A stretch of DNA of 64,000 nucleotides from Mermis nigrescens (GCA_036768485.1 JAVLUZ010000320.1:310001-374000); one strand, 5' to 3'. Shown: positions 35,301 through 46,535, counted from the stretch's first letter. Notes: generated from the letters alone by a model not told the origin. Numbers and translations are program-made.

Positions 35301-38300
35301 AAGTTTCATTCAGAGTTTTTCCATTCATTCACAGCTCAATTCAACTTCATTCAATGTACTCAAAGTTTTTGAATTTGTGATATTTATATTTTAGGCGAAA
35401 ACACTTTCTAAAACATTGGTTAATAGTGTTCTTGACCTGTGCTTATCGGATTTTATTTAAGAAACTTCTTATAAAAATTTTCCAGGACTGACTTTTAGAA
35501 TTCCCATGCTTTTTTGCAAGTATGCTCATATATCAGAAGTCGTGAAAACGGGAAAGATTTCTTAGAATGAATTTTCGCTCTATTGACCTGTTCAATAAAA
35601 GTTGTTGTTAGTCCTAAATTTAATCGCCGTATTTTCTATTTTGTGACAAATTCTTGGCCAAATAACTCATGATGCCATAACGTCAGATCCTAATTATCTA
35701 ATTATGATTATAATATATATAGTAAAAGATATATCCACATTTTTATCTCGCACTGATAAATTTGATGTCGTTTGAAGTACAATTCCTATACTTTATAATC
35801 AGAAAACGGTGTAATGACAGTGTACTTCTAAGTTAATTAATCGTTATTGCAATTTTCCGGAAAAACATTCTAATTCTATTCTATGAAAACACCAAAATAG
35901 GCTCCTATTGCTTTCTATGCTCACATCTGGCGAAAATAATTTCGAAATATTTTCAATTTAACATAATACTAGTTTTTAACTATGAATTTTGGTTACCGTC
36001 TTAAGATTTTCTTGACGGCTAGTTTTAATTTAAGTAACTCAGAAAGAGAATATACTTGATTGATTTTTCCATAAAATTCAAGACAGAAGTGTTTCTCCAT
36101 CAGACTATCAATTTTCGCTCTTTATTATTTTGCTTTTTCCTTTTCATTTTCGCATCTAAATCATGCACTTTTGATTCTCAATGATTATTCATCACACATT
36201 AAACAAGGATGGGAGTGGCAGAAATAGAATTTCTGTGAGGGAAACGATTTCCCACTTTTTCTCTAGAAAGTCGTCGAAAAAAGATATACGGATTCGCTGC
36301 TCCCGAGCAAAATAGCGGTTTTTCATTGTTTTATTTTGTCAACTATGTTTAAAATCATTCTAACGCAAATTTATCCTAAAATTTTGAAGTTTTTGACAAT
36401 TTTGTGCCGAAAAATAATTAAATTTTACTGCCTCTACCATAATCCGTTGTGAAATTCAGGCTGAAACAACTCATGGGACTTGAATTACTGCTCCAAACCG
36501 TTTATTTATAATTTTGAAGCAACATAATTATGTATTTTCAATCCAACTACAGCATTTGGCGGACATCTAAAATTAAATGGAAACCCTTCATTAAATATAT
36601 GTATGTCGAAATGCGCCAGAAATTGTTTTAGGAATCATTAAAATGGTGATAAGTGAATAAATAAATTGAGAAATCGGTCAAAAATCAAAATGGCTCCTAG
36701 GACTTCAAGAAATTAACAAATGATTCAATATGTTTTATCCGGCGTAAAGGCGGAACATACTAATTATTTCGTTTCGATACACCCAATATTGCTTTATTAG
36801 CGCAGATGTAAAGTTTACACTGAAAAGCTATTTATCGCATAGAGCATTGCGAGTGGTAAATCTTTAGAAAAACGTCAGAATAATGATCTGGGGTGGGTTT
36901 CTCATTAGAACGTCTAGGTTGGACGAGTCGAAGTTAAACGCGTCGAACTTAGACGCCATTTCGACGAACTTTAGACGCGTCGAAATTAGACGGAAGTTAG
37001 ACGCGTGCGTCTAAAAGTCTTAACTGTGTTTCTCATAGAACGTCTAAATTACGTCTAAGTTGTAAGTTAGGTGTAAGTTGCTCAATACAAACAAATATCC
37101 GTGTGGGTGTGTTTCTTTGATTCAAACTACAAATTCGTAAAAGAACACTGCAGTGGCGATAAATTGTCAGTAATTGCAAAATATTGTTTGAAGTTGTGTG
37201 TTTGTTAAAACCATCGAAAGTGTCATATTTTTACGAAAAAACTTTCATGTGTGCATGCTGATGCAAAGAATAAGCTTTTAATCAAAAGTTAACCCAGCCC
37301 TCTGCCTCGTCTAGTGATTCGTCTAAATCACGTCTAACTTCGACGAAATTTCGACGCGTCTAACTTAGACGTCTAATGAGAAACACAGTTAAGAATCGAC
37401 GCGTCTAAATCTAAAAATTTAGACGCGTCTAAGCTTAGACGTCTTATGAGAAACCCACCCCCGACCTTTACGATTTTCTACAGCCGGTCGTTGTTGAGAT
37501 GTGAACAGGTGCAGTATGAATTATTCACATGTTTGCTAATACCGAAATAAACTCCATGTTGCATATTGTTTAAAATTTTTTTCTTGATTCCAACACTGTT
37601 AAAAAAAATGTTGTAATTACACAAAAAAGTTGTGAGTAATTGGCTGCCACAACTTTTATATGTCTTGGTTACACAACAATATTCTGTAGGTGCTACATAA
37701 GAAAGCAATCTATACAACAAAATATTATTGTGTCGAGCCAACGTAATTTGTTCTGTAGATCCAACACAACTTTCAAGCCTCCAGAATATCGATTTTTGGG
37801 CCCCAATCTGAAAGCTTTATTTAGACGCTAAATAACACACATTTGATGATAGGTATAACGCAAGCAAGAGGAATGAAAAAATGCACTAGTCAGTTTTCTG
37901 AACCAAATTCGTATCTTCTTGGCTAAAAGAACTGACTAATGAATTTTGACATCGGGCATATAATGCCACATTCGAAATAACAAATATTGAGCAAAAATTC
38001 ACTAGGTATTCACACAAAACAATAACGATCAAGAGAAAATGCACAAAAACTTACATTACGACACCAAATTTAAGTAATGTAATATAATTCAAAATAAAGA
38101 GCAGCAGATTGTAAGAAAAAATAAAGTCGTAAATGTTTCAAGATTTTTTTTTAGAGAACCGCAGTCTAAGTTTTTCTCATGCTCTGAAAATAGTCGCAAA
38201 AATCCAATATCAACATTTGAAATAATAATTTTTGTCAACTTTTCAATGTCTACTTTAAGCGTAATAATTTTACATCATTTTTCCAAAAATTCCCAAAATT

Positions 38301-41300
38301 TATGAAATTTTGCCTGAAAAATTGCTTATGCTATCAGAATTTCACTAAACATCAATTGGGAATGAAAAGCGATTAGTGCGTAGAATAGATTGAAGGATAT
38401 CTTCCATTTTTAAGAGTCACTTTTGACATACAAATATGTCTTCCAGTCGGTTCAGGATAAAGAAAGTCAATATGCCAGAATCTTATTCAGCATGCAGCGT
38501 TGAAAAAATGTTATCAAAGCCCGACAGCTGCTAGTGAAGAGGAATCATGAGTAAGAACATTCGCAGTTGTAAAAAAGGTCATTAAAATAAGCTTGCCTTA
38601 AGAACAAATCAAGCAGTGCATATAAAATCACTTGAATAGTAAAACAGAATAAGGCAATAAAAGCATACATAACAAGATCCGATCAATTTGAGCTGAATAC
38701 AGCCACACTCATATTGAAGTTGAGTAAATATATAGGTAATATAAATATATTACACTGCCAGTATTATCAATCTCTGAAAATATATATATAATCAAGAATT
38801 GGAAAACGCATAACACACGAACTGACAAAGTGTGCTCCAACTGCATTCACCACCTTTCGTTCCATCACAACTGAGAGTATGAAGGTAGGTATTTACCTAC
38901 CCTTCGTCCTTCCATCTATCTTAGTACTGGTTACAATGAATCATGTTTTCAGCTATAAGCGGTCATATGCACGTCAATCTGAGCCTAATCAATATGCATC
39001 ATAGCTTGTAGGCAGAACACAAAAAAGTTGTGTTGGATAAATAGACATCCGGATTGTCAAGTACCTACACAATATTTTTGTGTCCATGGAACAGATTTGT
39101 AGATTGGACACAAGTTTATTGTGCATGTACAACGATTTTTTTACAGTCCAAAGGTATCTCACTCAGCTTTAATAAATAATCATTTTTATTTGCAAATATG
39201 CTCTATTCCTAAAGTTAAGTGGAATATATACCGCTTTTCAAAAAAATGAAATCAAGCTAAAATTTTCGCAGCGAGACCCTTTTTAACGTCAATTTGCTTT
39301 GACAGTTACCTAATCATATATTTGTACTAGCAAGGAAAATGCTCCGATGGAACAAAAAAGACGAATATACTCTAGAACAGAGCCCTGCGCGGGCCGAAAT
39401 TTTTTGACCCGCCCCGCCAAGAAAGAAATAAAGCCCGCCCCACCCTGCCCCGCAGCTCCTTAGACCCGCCCCGCCCTGCCCCGCCGGTAAGGTTACAAAA
39501 ATTAGGCCCGCCCCGCCCCGCAAAATTTTTTCATGTACTCTATGTATCCATTTCTGGGGCCTGTTGCATCAATTCAGTGGTTCAGAGGTTCAGTGGTTCA
39601 GTGGTGCGCTTCAGAGGTCCAGAGGTGTTCTGTTGCACCAAAGACTTCTAGAAGGGTTGGTCTTTCAGTGGTTCAGAGGTACTTTCTAGAGGTTCAGTGG
39701 TTCAGAGGTGTAGATATTTCTTTTATGCGCACACTGTAGACGAATAATAAAGCGTTATGTACGCATAAAGTGTTGTTTCTTTCAATTTTCGTCGGATTTT
39801 CTGCAGAATTAATCAAAAAATTCACTACATGCAGATATTAAAATCGAGAAGCGCACGAATTTGTGTTGGGGTCATTTTATCAAAAATCACAAATGAAATA
39901 AAGATTGAATGTGGAGCGATTAAGCTTAAGCAATCGATTTATTCATTATCCAGTAACAAACTAGAAATGCTAAATTTCATACTTGTTTTGTGAAAACATC
40001 TAATCAATATTGTTTTAGCTTGGAAATAGTTTATTAGTGGAGCAAATCGGCCACTAGAAATAACTACACTAAGCGCCTCTGAACCTCTGAACCTCTGAAC
40101 CACTAGATTTTGGTGCAACAGAAACCTTTCTAGTGGTCCTTATTAGACCTTTCTAGAGGTCCTCTGGGGCCGGTTTCACAATGCGTACTTTAGCGTGAAA
40201 GTCGACTTTAAAAGGCAAAGTTGACTTTTCAAGACCCAACTTTGAATTATTCGGTTTCACAAAGCATCAAAGTCAACTCTGCGTGCAAAGTCGACTTTGG
40301 AAAAACGAGCATTTCCAAAGATAGGTTGGACCGCCCTTTGAAACCAAAGTCAACCTCATTTAATGTTTTGTTTGTGTCATGGCTCGTCGTGTTGTAGCTT
40401 AAATTCTATAAACTTTACCCAACAAACGATTCAGAGATGCATTATATCCCTTTGATGGCTATTCCGAAGATAAAATTTACTGTAGATATCGGTTTCCTAG
40501 TCATATTATAATTGAAATTACGCGTATGATTAAAATTGATATTGAGCATCCAACCATACCTGAGCGTGGGGGGTTTAGGGGGTATGCACCCCCCAGAAAC
40601 CAAAATACCCCCCAGAAATCAAAATACCCCCCAGAAATCAAAATACCCTCCCCCAGAATTCAATTTTTGAAAATTTTTTCGTTTTTTCGCAATTTTTTGA
40701 TGCCAATGGATAGTGCTTGATGAGAAACGTCGAAAAATGGTGTTTTTATCGCCATACAACCATTTTTAAGGCCATTTTTTGACCTTCAAAAAATCTTGCA
40801 CCCCCCAGAATTTTCTTGCTGCCCACGTATGCATCCAACTCGCCGAAGTCGGGCTCTGTTACCTATTCAACAAGTCTGCTGTGCACTTCGCTATTTAGCT
40901 AGCAATTCATTTCAAAGTGTAGTGGGTGACACGATTCATGTAGCAAAAGCGACGATTAATCGTGCAGTGTGGCGTGTTCTTAAAGCATTGGTGCGTCATG
41001 TTTCAAAGTATATAAAATTTCCAAATACTGACGATGAGTTGAAACTTATTAAAAGAAATTTTTGCAAAAAAGCTAACTTTCCAAACGTCCTTAGGCTAAT
41101 TGATGGGACGCATGTTAGAATTATTGTTCTGAAGGAAGTTGAATATGTTTATGTTAATCGTAAAAATTTCACTCAATAAACGTTCAAGCCCTTTTCAATC
41201 ATGAAGGATCTTTTACGAACATCGTTGCTAAGTGGAATGCAGAAAAATTTGATATACATATAGCCTAGTGCATGTGAGAATATAAATCTTCGAATAAGGT

Positions 41301-44300
41301 GTTAAATGTTTAAACGTTTGAAATAAAATTTTCTGATTCACTTTTGGTCATTTCAAAGATGTTAATTATTATTATCTGCCACCCGCTACTTTATCATGAG
41401 AATTTCAGCGGTTGCGGGTGCCAAAAAAGGAGCGGGTAATAGTGGGTGTGAATATCCGCTGCATTCCTAAAAAGAACATTTTATATTTATAAATTATTCT
41501 ATTGAATTTACTTAGCCGATTTTCTGTGAGCTGAGATAGCTTCACGACCTTTGGAAGCCATGTTTTGCCAGCATTTTTTGATTTGTAGCGACGAGCGTTT
41601 TACAGTCGATTGAGCGTTTATTTCGTTAGCAATCTTGAAAAATTACACTTATAATTTTTATCGACATTTAGATTTTATTCAGTATTAAATCTAACTTTTT
41701 GCCAAGCACCGACTTTCCTTTTCATCAATTCAGCTTTCATGTCTTTTATAAATAAGTCGGCTTCATTAGCTTCAACCAATTCCAAAAGTAACATACGATC
41801 TCTGTCCGTCAACGCTGTCAGTTTATTTTTTGACATTATTCATCGAACACCAACAAAGCAAAAGAACTCTAACAACCACACCACAAGCAAGCCAAAGACA
41901 GCGAGCGACCAAGTAAACAAAGTCATTTCAATACAACCCATTGATGCAGTTTAAACATCGACGCACCGACTTTGGCGCTCCAAAGTTGACTTTGCAAACT
42001 CCAAAGTTGACTTGGAAAAGTCAAAGTCAAAGCTCGTGTTGTGAAACTCGTTTTTAAAGTCGACTTTTCTAAGATGACTTTAGCGAGAAAAGTTGGCTTC
42101 ATGCGGCCAAAGTAGACTTTGCCAAAGACGCTATTGTGAAACTGGCCCTCTGAACCTTTCTAGAGGTTCAGTGGTGTAGACGTTGGTGCAACAGAATTTT
42201 CGCGCCTCTGAACCACTGAACCTCCATAAAGGTTCAGAGGCGTTTGGTGCAACAGACCCCTGGTCGAAAAGGAGCCAGAATGCAAGAAGATAAAGAACCG
42301 GACAATGAGTGATACAAAATCTTCAATGTAAATGAGTGCAATGCAATTTTGTAAATTGAATAAGAGCTAATGTCTTACAGCAATAAACTTTATTGGAACA
42401 ACAATGATGTTACTGTGATAGGTGTAGTTAGGTATGTAGGTAAGCTGCAAAAGGCATAATCTTGCACTGCTGATTGCTCAAATTCTGAGGGGGTCTGATG
42501 TGGCGAAATCGCCAAAACTAGCACAACAAAATCAATTTTGGGGGTCTGCTGGACCCAGGGGACAACCCAGATCCCAATGCTCGCCTTTACTCAAATCCTA
42601 TAGGTGATAGTCTACCTTATGTAAGGACGTATTGTGTACTTACATATATGTAGGCATAGGTGGGCAGCACCGAAATTCTGGGGGGGGTGAAAAATTTTCT
42701 GGGGGGGGGTGAAAAAATATTTAAAAGATAAAAAAATGGTCTTAAAAGTGGTCGTATGGCAAAAAACACCATTTTTCGACGTTTCTCATCAAGCACTATC
42801 CAATGGCATCAAAAAGTTGCTGAAAAAGCAAAAAAAAATTTTTCTGGGGGGGGGTATTTTGATTTCTGGGGGGGTTTCAACTTCCGGGGGGGAAGGGAAG
42901 GGTTGCATGCCCCCCAAACCCCCCACGCCCACGTGTGTATGTAGGTACCTGCCTACCTATTTATGACAGGGTGTTTCAAAAAAACGAAACTCATATCAGA
43001 CCCTGTAACTTCAAAACGAATCGCTCAATTCGAATGCAACTTGCTTTAATCAATAGATAAAAACCTTTATAATGATCTTGCGAAGTTTCGTTTTCGCAGC
43101 TTCATTTGTTCGTGTACAACGCGCATTTGGGTAAAAGTCGTTTTTTCATTAAATACAATGTGTCGTAAGAAATGAATATGTGTTTGCGACGTTGTAGCTT
43201 TAGATCGAGTATTTATTTTAGAAAACGGTTTGCTTCAATCAAAAGTTCATTTATCTAGCTAGTTGCCTCTAAATTTTAGTTTTATTTTGTTTGTTGGTTC
43301 AAGAGCTATTGAGCTTCTGCCTACGGTCACTCCCTCGGCGATTGAGCCAGCAATGACAAAATAAGCAGCGAGTTGCTTGCGCTTGTGAATGACCTAAGGA
43401 ATGACATTTGGCGAAAGCTCAATAACTCTCGAACCAAGTAGCGAAATAGTACGAAAATTTACAGGCTATCAACTAGACAAACAGGCTTTTGAATAGAGCG
43501 AACCGTATTCTAAAATGTTCACTCGATTAAATGCTACAACGTTGCAAACACATGATTTATTTCCAAACACGCATTGTATCTCAATGAAAAAAACGACTTT
43601 TACACAATTGCGCGTTGCACAAGAACAGAGCAAGCTACGGATACGAAACTCAGCAAGTTTCTTACGAAGGTTTTTGTCTATCGTTTAAAACAATTTGCAT
43701 TGAAATTGAGCGAGCAGTTGGGAAGTTACAAGGCCAAATATGGGTTTCGTTTTTTGAAACACTGTATATATGTAACCTTATGCATGGTAAAGCTGGATTA
43801 TTTCAATTTGTAAAATTTTAACAGCCCCCACGTGTTCTATTTCATTGAGTATTTATTCAAAGGATGAGCAGCAGAGCGTTACTTAGAACTATAGTCTATT
43901 TCGCGAAACCTTGTGCATGGAAATCAATTTCGCGCACGTAATCCTTTTGCACAACAAAAATTTAAAAAAAGAAAAGGCCCGCCCCGCCCCGCCCGCCAAA
44001 TTTTTAGAAAATAAACCCGCCCGCCCCGCCCCGCCAGCCATGTGAACGCCCCGCAAAAAGCCCGCGCGGGCCGCGCGGCCTGCGGGGCGGGGCGGGCCGA
44101 CTCACCCGCGCAGGGCTCTGCTCTAGAATACGGATTATTAAGGCTGGAAAAGGAGTGGACTGGGAAAAAGCTCCGATGTATATGCCTAAAGCGGCAAAAA
44201 GTAATAAAAATCACACTACCCCTAACCAACGCGAAAAAGTCGAAATATATTCTTCTGGTCTGCCGAGTGAAATCTATTGAACAAAAAACGATTGAAAATG

Positions 44301-46535
44301 CAGCAAGTCAAGACAATTCAAGATATTGTTGGTTAAAAGCAGTAGGAGACGCGTAAGCTTACATGAAACAGACTACCTGTACATAGGTACGCTTGCTTAC
44401 TCGCAAGTCGCAACGATTGTGCGCACCACACCTGGGCGTGGGGGGTTTGGGGGTATGCACCCCCAGAAACCAAAATACCCCCCCAGAAATCAAAATACCC
44501 CCCCCAGAATTCAATTTTTGAAATTTTTTTGTTTTTTTCGCAATTTTTTGATGTCAATGGATAAGTTGCTTGATGAGAAACGTCGAAAAATGGTGTTTTT
44601 ATCGCCATACCACCATTTTTAAGGCCATTTTTCGACCTTCAAAAAAATCTTGCACCCCCCCAGAATTTTCTTGCTGCCCACGTATGGTGCGCACTAACCC
44701 GTTGGCGCTAGATTTGCTTGCTATAATGCTTATGATAATAAAATAAAACTTCTTGAATACAATTGCAATCAATTTTCAATCAATCACAATACAAAGCGAG
44801 TAAGCGTTGCAACTTGCAAACAATTTACGGAAGTATACACTTTAGATTAGGTTTACACAATCCTATGTGAAGCATTCAAAATTATTTAAAGAAGGTTACA
44901 TTATTTTAGAGGCCGCGGAATATACTCTGATTTTTAGCGTTGGTTAGAGAAAGTCTGATTTTTAAGAGTCTGCGACTTTTGGCATATGCATAGGAAGTTT
45001 GTCATAGTCCTCTCCTTTTACATCCTTAATGATTTATAATCCCAAGTATATTCGTCTTTTTGTTCCGTCTAAACATTTTTCTTTGCTATAAGTGTAATAT
45101 GATTCTGAGCTTTTTTTAGCATATTCCATCAAACGTTCTTCGAAATTTTCGGCGCTTCGCGCCATATTTTATTCAATTGTCTATAAAGGTACAGGCACGC
45201 ACTTTAAAGACGACAAAGTTGTCTTTGCTTTAGTACAACGGGCTCCTGAGCTTTTCAAGCATATTTCATCAGAAATGCTTCAAAAAATTTCGGCACTCCG
45301 CGCCGGTTTTTGTTAAAAGTGTCTGCATTGTACATACTATAGGTATCCATCTACTCTACGCTTTATTATGTTGCATTAGTGCATTTATATAGGATTCAGA
45401 GCTTTTTTAAGCATTTTTCATCGAAAATTCTTTAAAATTTTTAACGCCGCTCTATTAAAACTGACTATTTATTCTAAACATAGTAGCGCAGCCATATGTG
45501 GGTAGCAAGAAAATTCTGGGGTGCAAGATTTTTGAAGGTCAAAAATGACCTTAAAAATGATGGTATGGCGATAAAAACACCATTTTTCGACGTTTCTCAT
45601 CAGACACTATCCATTGGCATCAAAAAAATTGCGAAAAAATACGAAAAAAATTTTCAAAAATCTGAATTCTGGGGGGGGTATTTTGATTTCTGGGGGATGT
45701 CTGTGCGTACCCCCCAATCACCCACGCCCAGGTGTGAGCGCAGCTAATCACTACGAAATTGTTGTTGCCTTACGCTAATTTGTCCTTGAATGAACGCTTG
45801 TCTCATCTAATTAATTAAAATACAGCAGTCTCTTTCGCTATACCTTCTAATATAGAGGGCAATTTATCAATTTAAACCCTTATTTATCAAATCTTATTCC
45901 AGCTCTAAGAATATATAGATCATTAATTTGTAGTGAATCTACGTAATATTTTTGTCTATTCTTCTTGTATATAGCATTACATAGAAATATTGCTTAGCCA
46001 CAAATAAACTTTTTGTGGTACCGGCACTATATTATAAAACTAATAAGTATAAAATGTTATATTGAGCTTTAAATGATGCTTTGGAACGACCGTTGACAAG
46101 TACGCTGCGTTTTTAATCACAATTTCAAAACAATGCACTCTAAAAAATTGAATCCTTCTTTGACCCTCCTCTTCCAAAATGAAATCCTGCCTACGCGCCC
46201 GCAAAGCAAGGACCACTTCCCTTCAGCTGAGGCAATTTATATATTGTTCTATCGTATAACAATTTTAGGTCGATTCTAGGTCAAAAAAGATAAAAGAAAC
46301 CTTAGACCAGGCATGATATTCTAGGATTAGGCTAGCGGATCAAGGTCCATCCTATTGTGATCTACTTTTTATAGGTTATCGCACGTTAGCTTACATCAAT
46401 GGTGTCATTTCGGCGGTACTAGTGAATACAATTTTCGGTTATGCTTGCTTTCAAGGTATACCGATCATAGGTTTGGTGTTTTCGAAGAAAACGCGATCAA
46501 ACGTCAGACAGCTGATGTCGTCGAGAAGAATATAA
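32302..46535 (+). CDS. 7TM receptor (class-A-like GPCR), 3 exons, one extra base in exon 1
   Basis: A predicted plasma-membrane receptor; ligand unknown. Exons: 32302-32744 (TM1-TM3), 34310-34621 (TM4-TM5 and start of TM6), 46375-46535 (end of TM6, TM7 and a short tail). Splice phases are all 1 and junctions match in paralog 2. The summed length is one base over a multiple of three; the frame shifts near 32446 in TM1 (GTGGCTACTTGCAAATG), and removing one base gives about 304 aa. The N-terminus has sequons (NDS, NGT). TM3 follows an extracellular W-x-C (IWQC); ISIHRF takes the DRY place, close to the NRY of melatonin-type receptors. TM7 ends IPIIGLVFSKKTR instead of NPxxY. The second intron donor is weak (GTTGGT). 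The extra base may be a sequencing error or a real inactivating change. Confidence 0.75.
32905..33030. repeat. CGGCGCTTCGCGC motif pair in intron 1
   Basis: AAATTTTCGGCACTTCGCGC (about 32905) and AAATTTTTCGGCGCTTCGCGC (about 32990) are local copies of a motif also seen at 14687, 45145, 45288 and 47255. They are part of a diverged dispersed repeat; function unknown. Confidence 0.55.
33880..34275. repeat. Diverged dispersed repeat in receptor intron 1
   Basis: Features shared with 34680-34960, 46600-47220 and 58500-58860 are: GGTC or TGGATGG..AAAATGGA..ATTTTC, CAAAAATGACC, AGTGCT.AAA..TGAT.AAA, and an end near CGCCCATGTATACTCTGG. It is non-coding. Family assignment is not possible from sequence alone. 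Confidence 0.45.
34640..36890. other. Receptor intron 2, first part; no gene seen
   Basis: 34680-34960 is a diverged dispersed repeat; the rest is AT-rich and apparently low-copy. 36797-36880 is a short fragment of the F family (GCAGATGTAAAGTTTACACTGAAAAGC). Open frames are short and unconvincing. Confidence 0.45.
36891..37460. mobile_element. Harbinger-like MITE with TAGACGCGTC palindrome arrays
   Basis: The inverted ends are GGGTGGGTTTCTCATTAGA and, from the right, GGGTGGGTTTCTCATAAGA. Flanks CTG and CCG are one base apart from the CTG duplication of other local Harbinger elements. Subterminal zones repeat TTAGACGCGTCGA-like palindromes at both ends. No gene is present. Confidence 0.75.
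37591..39149. mobile_element. Probable non-autonomous element with CTGT(T)AAAAAAA ends
   Basis: The left end reads CTGTTAAAAAAAATGTTGTA with ACACAAAAAAGTTGTG following. The right end inverted reads CTGTAAAAAAATCGTTGTAC with CAATAAACTTGTG. Repeated ACACAA(C/T) motifs occur near both ends. Flanks TCCAACA and TCCAAAG resemble each other but are not exact. No transposase is present. Confidence 0.55.
40427..41275 (+). pseudogene. HARBI1-like transposase pseudogene of H3, interrupted by M9
   Basis: 40427-40546 encodes the usual N-terminal pattern (RFRDALYPFDGYSED, RYRFPSHIIIEI). The frame then continues after M9 from 40840 (RRSRALLPIQQV, LRYLAS.SFQ, ATINRAVWRV, RLIDGTHVRI, NRKNF). The insertion and one copy of CATCCAAC are the only things between the halves, and they join in frame. 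Near 41177 one base is missing relative to the family pattern: the frame stops after NFTQ, while the next frame reads INVQALFNHEGSFTNIVAKWN. The second D and the E of the DDE triad are missing because the frame ends soon after, at about 41270. It is non-functional. Confidence 0.85.
40555..40831 (-). mobile_element. M9: short hAT-like MITE inside a transposase gene
   Basis: It runs from CATACCTGAGCG to CCCACGTATG in reverse orientation. CATCCAAC is duplicated exactly at 40547-40554 and 40832-40839. It disrupts the H3 transposase coding sequence. Confidence 0.95.
41508..41836 (-). CDS. Myb/SANT-like protein of H3, at least 88 aa, 2 or 3 exons
   Basis: Exon 1 is 41836-41696 (starts MSKNKLTALTDRDRMLL), exon 2 is 41633-41508 (IANEINAQSTVKRSSLQIKK). 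The protein shows the Myb/SANT-like layout with GAWQKIANEIN and KKCWQNM, typical of Harbinger ORF1 and MADF/MSANTD-type proteins. As drawn it ends AHRKSAK-stop. The codons before the stop (GCTAAGTAAAT) could instead be a splice donor leading to an extra exon near 41450-41395, which would add about 24 residues. It is short compared with the 276-aa ORF1 of H1. Since the partner transposase is broken, the gene is probably no longer used. The introns are supported by GT-AG and in-frame joining only. Confidence 0.65.
42280..42640 (-). repeat. X2 segment homologous to 3241-3610
   Basis: It is near-identical in reverse to the X1 left part (blocks CCTATAGGTGATAGTCTACC, CAATAAACTTTATTGGAACA and others). 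It confirms that X1 and X2 are copies of one family. Confidence 0.9.
42655..42937 (+). mobile_element. M10: short hAT-like MITE with exact TSD
   Basis: It runs from CATAGGTGGGCAGC to CCCACGTGTG. TATGTAGG is duplicated exactly at 42647-42654 and 42938-42945. It lies inside X2; the corresponding site in X1 (near 3220) is empty. Confidence 0.94.
42966..43768. mobile_element. Foldback element in X2, about 0.8 kb
   Basis: The whole element is close to palindromic: ACAGGGTGTTTCAAAAAAACG at the left and, inverted, ACAGTGTTTCAAAAAACG at the right. Matching inner blocks include GACGTTGTAGC / GCTACAACGTTG and GCTATTGAGCTT / AGCTCAATAACT. The sister copy X1 has only a (TA)n tract at this point, so insertion at TA is likely (Tc1/mariner-type). 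No gene is present. Confidence 0.82.
44427..44686 (-). mobile_element. M11: short hAT-like MITE with exact palindromic TSD
   Basis: It runs from CACACCTGGGCGTG to CCCACGTATG. GTGCGCAC is duplicated exactly at 44419-44426 and 44687-44694. It is inside the right half of Y2. Confidence 0.95.
45101..45470. repeat. Three diverged tandem units of about 145 bp
   Basis: Units near 45101, 45243 and 45391 each read GATTC.GAGCTTTT..AGCAT.TTTCATC.AAA..TTC..AAATTTTCGGCGCTTCGCGCC or a decayed form. The same CGGCGCTTCGCGC core recurs in receptor intron 1. It is non-coding. Confidence 0.7.
45493..45736 (+). mobile_element. M12: short hAT-like MITE with exact TSD
   Basis: It runs from CATATGTGGGTAGC to CCCAGGTGTG. 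AGCGCAGC is duplicated exactly at 45485-45492 and 45737-45744. It lies in receptor intron 2, about 640 bp upstream of exon 3. Confidence 0.94.

Larger units (their letters stand above)
40167..42149. mobile_element. H3: Harbinger with two (decayed) genes, nested in H2
   Basis: The ends are GGGCCGGTTTCACAATGCG and, inverted, GGGCCAGTTTCACAATAGCG. The flanks are CTG (40164-40166) and, after one extra T, CTG (42150-42152). Subterminal zones repeat AAAGTCGACTTT / AAAGTTGACTTT palindromes. It carries a broken HARBI1-like gene on + and a Myb/SANT-like gene on -, convergent as in H1, and is interrupted by M9. Confidence 0.85.
39557..42259. mobile_element. H2: non-autonomous Harbinger with CAGTGGTTCAGAGG arrays
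   Basis: The ends are GGGCCTGTTGCATCAA and, inverted, GGGTCTGTTGCACCAA. CTG flanks both sides (39554-39556 and 42260-42262). Subterminal arrays of GGTTCAGAGG / CCTCTGAACC fill 39575-39715, 40074-40166 and 42150-42240. The remaining central part has no gene. It is interrupted by H3. Confidence 0.87.
39378..44120. mobile_element. X2: GC-ended hAT-like element with exact 8-bp TSD
   Basis: The perfect inverted ends CAGAGCCCTGCGCGG are flanked by CTCTAGAA on both sides (39370-39377 and 44121-44128). The GC-rich ends and the shared interior show it is a second copy of X1, inverted. It lacks the 3620-7240 interior of X1 and instead contains Harbinger H2, M10 and a foldback. No X-family transposase is found. 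Confidence 0.93.
39327..45088. mobile_element. Y2: Y element split by X2
   Basis: The left end, CTAGCAAGGAAAATGCTCCG at 39327, and right end near 45015-45088 (CCTTTTACATCCTTAATGAT, CGTCTTTTTGTTCC, CTTTGCTA) correspond to the ends of Y1. The element is interrupted at CTCTAGAA by X2 and carries M11 in its right half. Confidence 0.72.
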
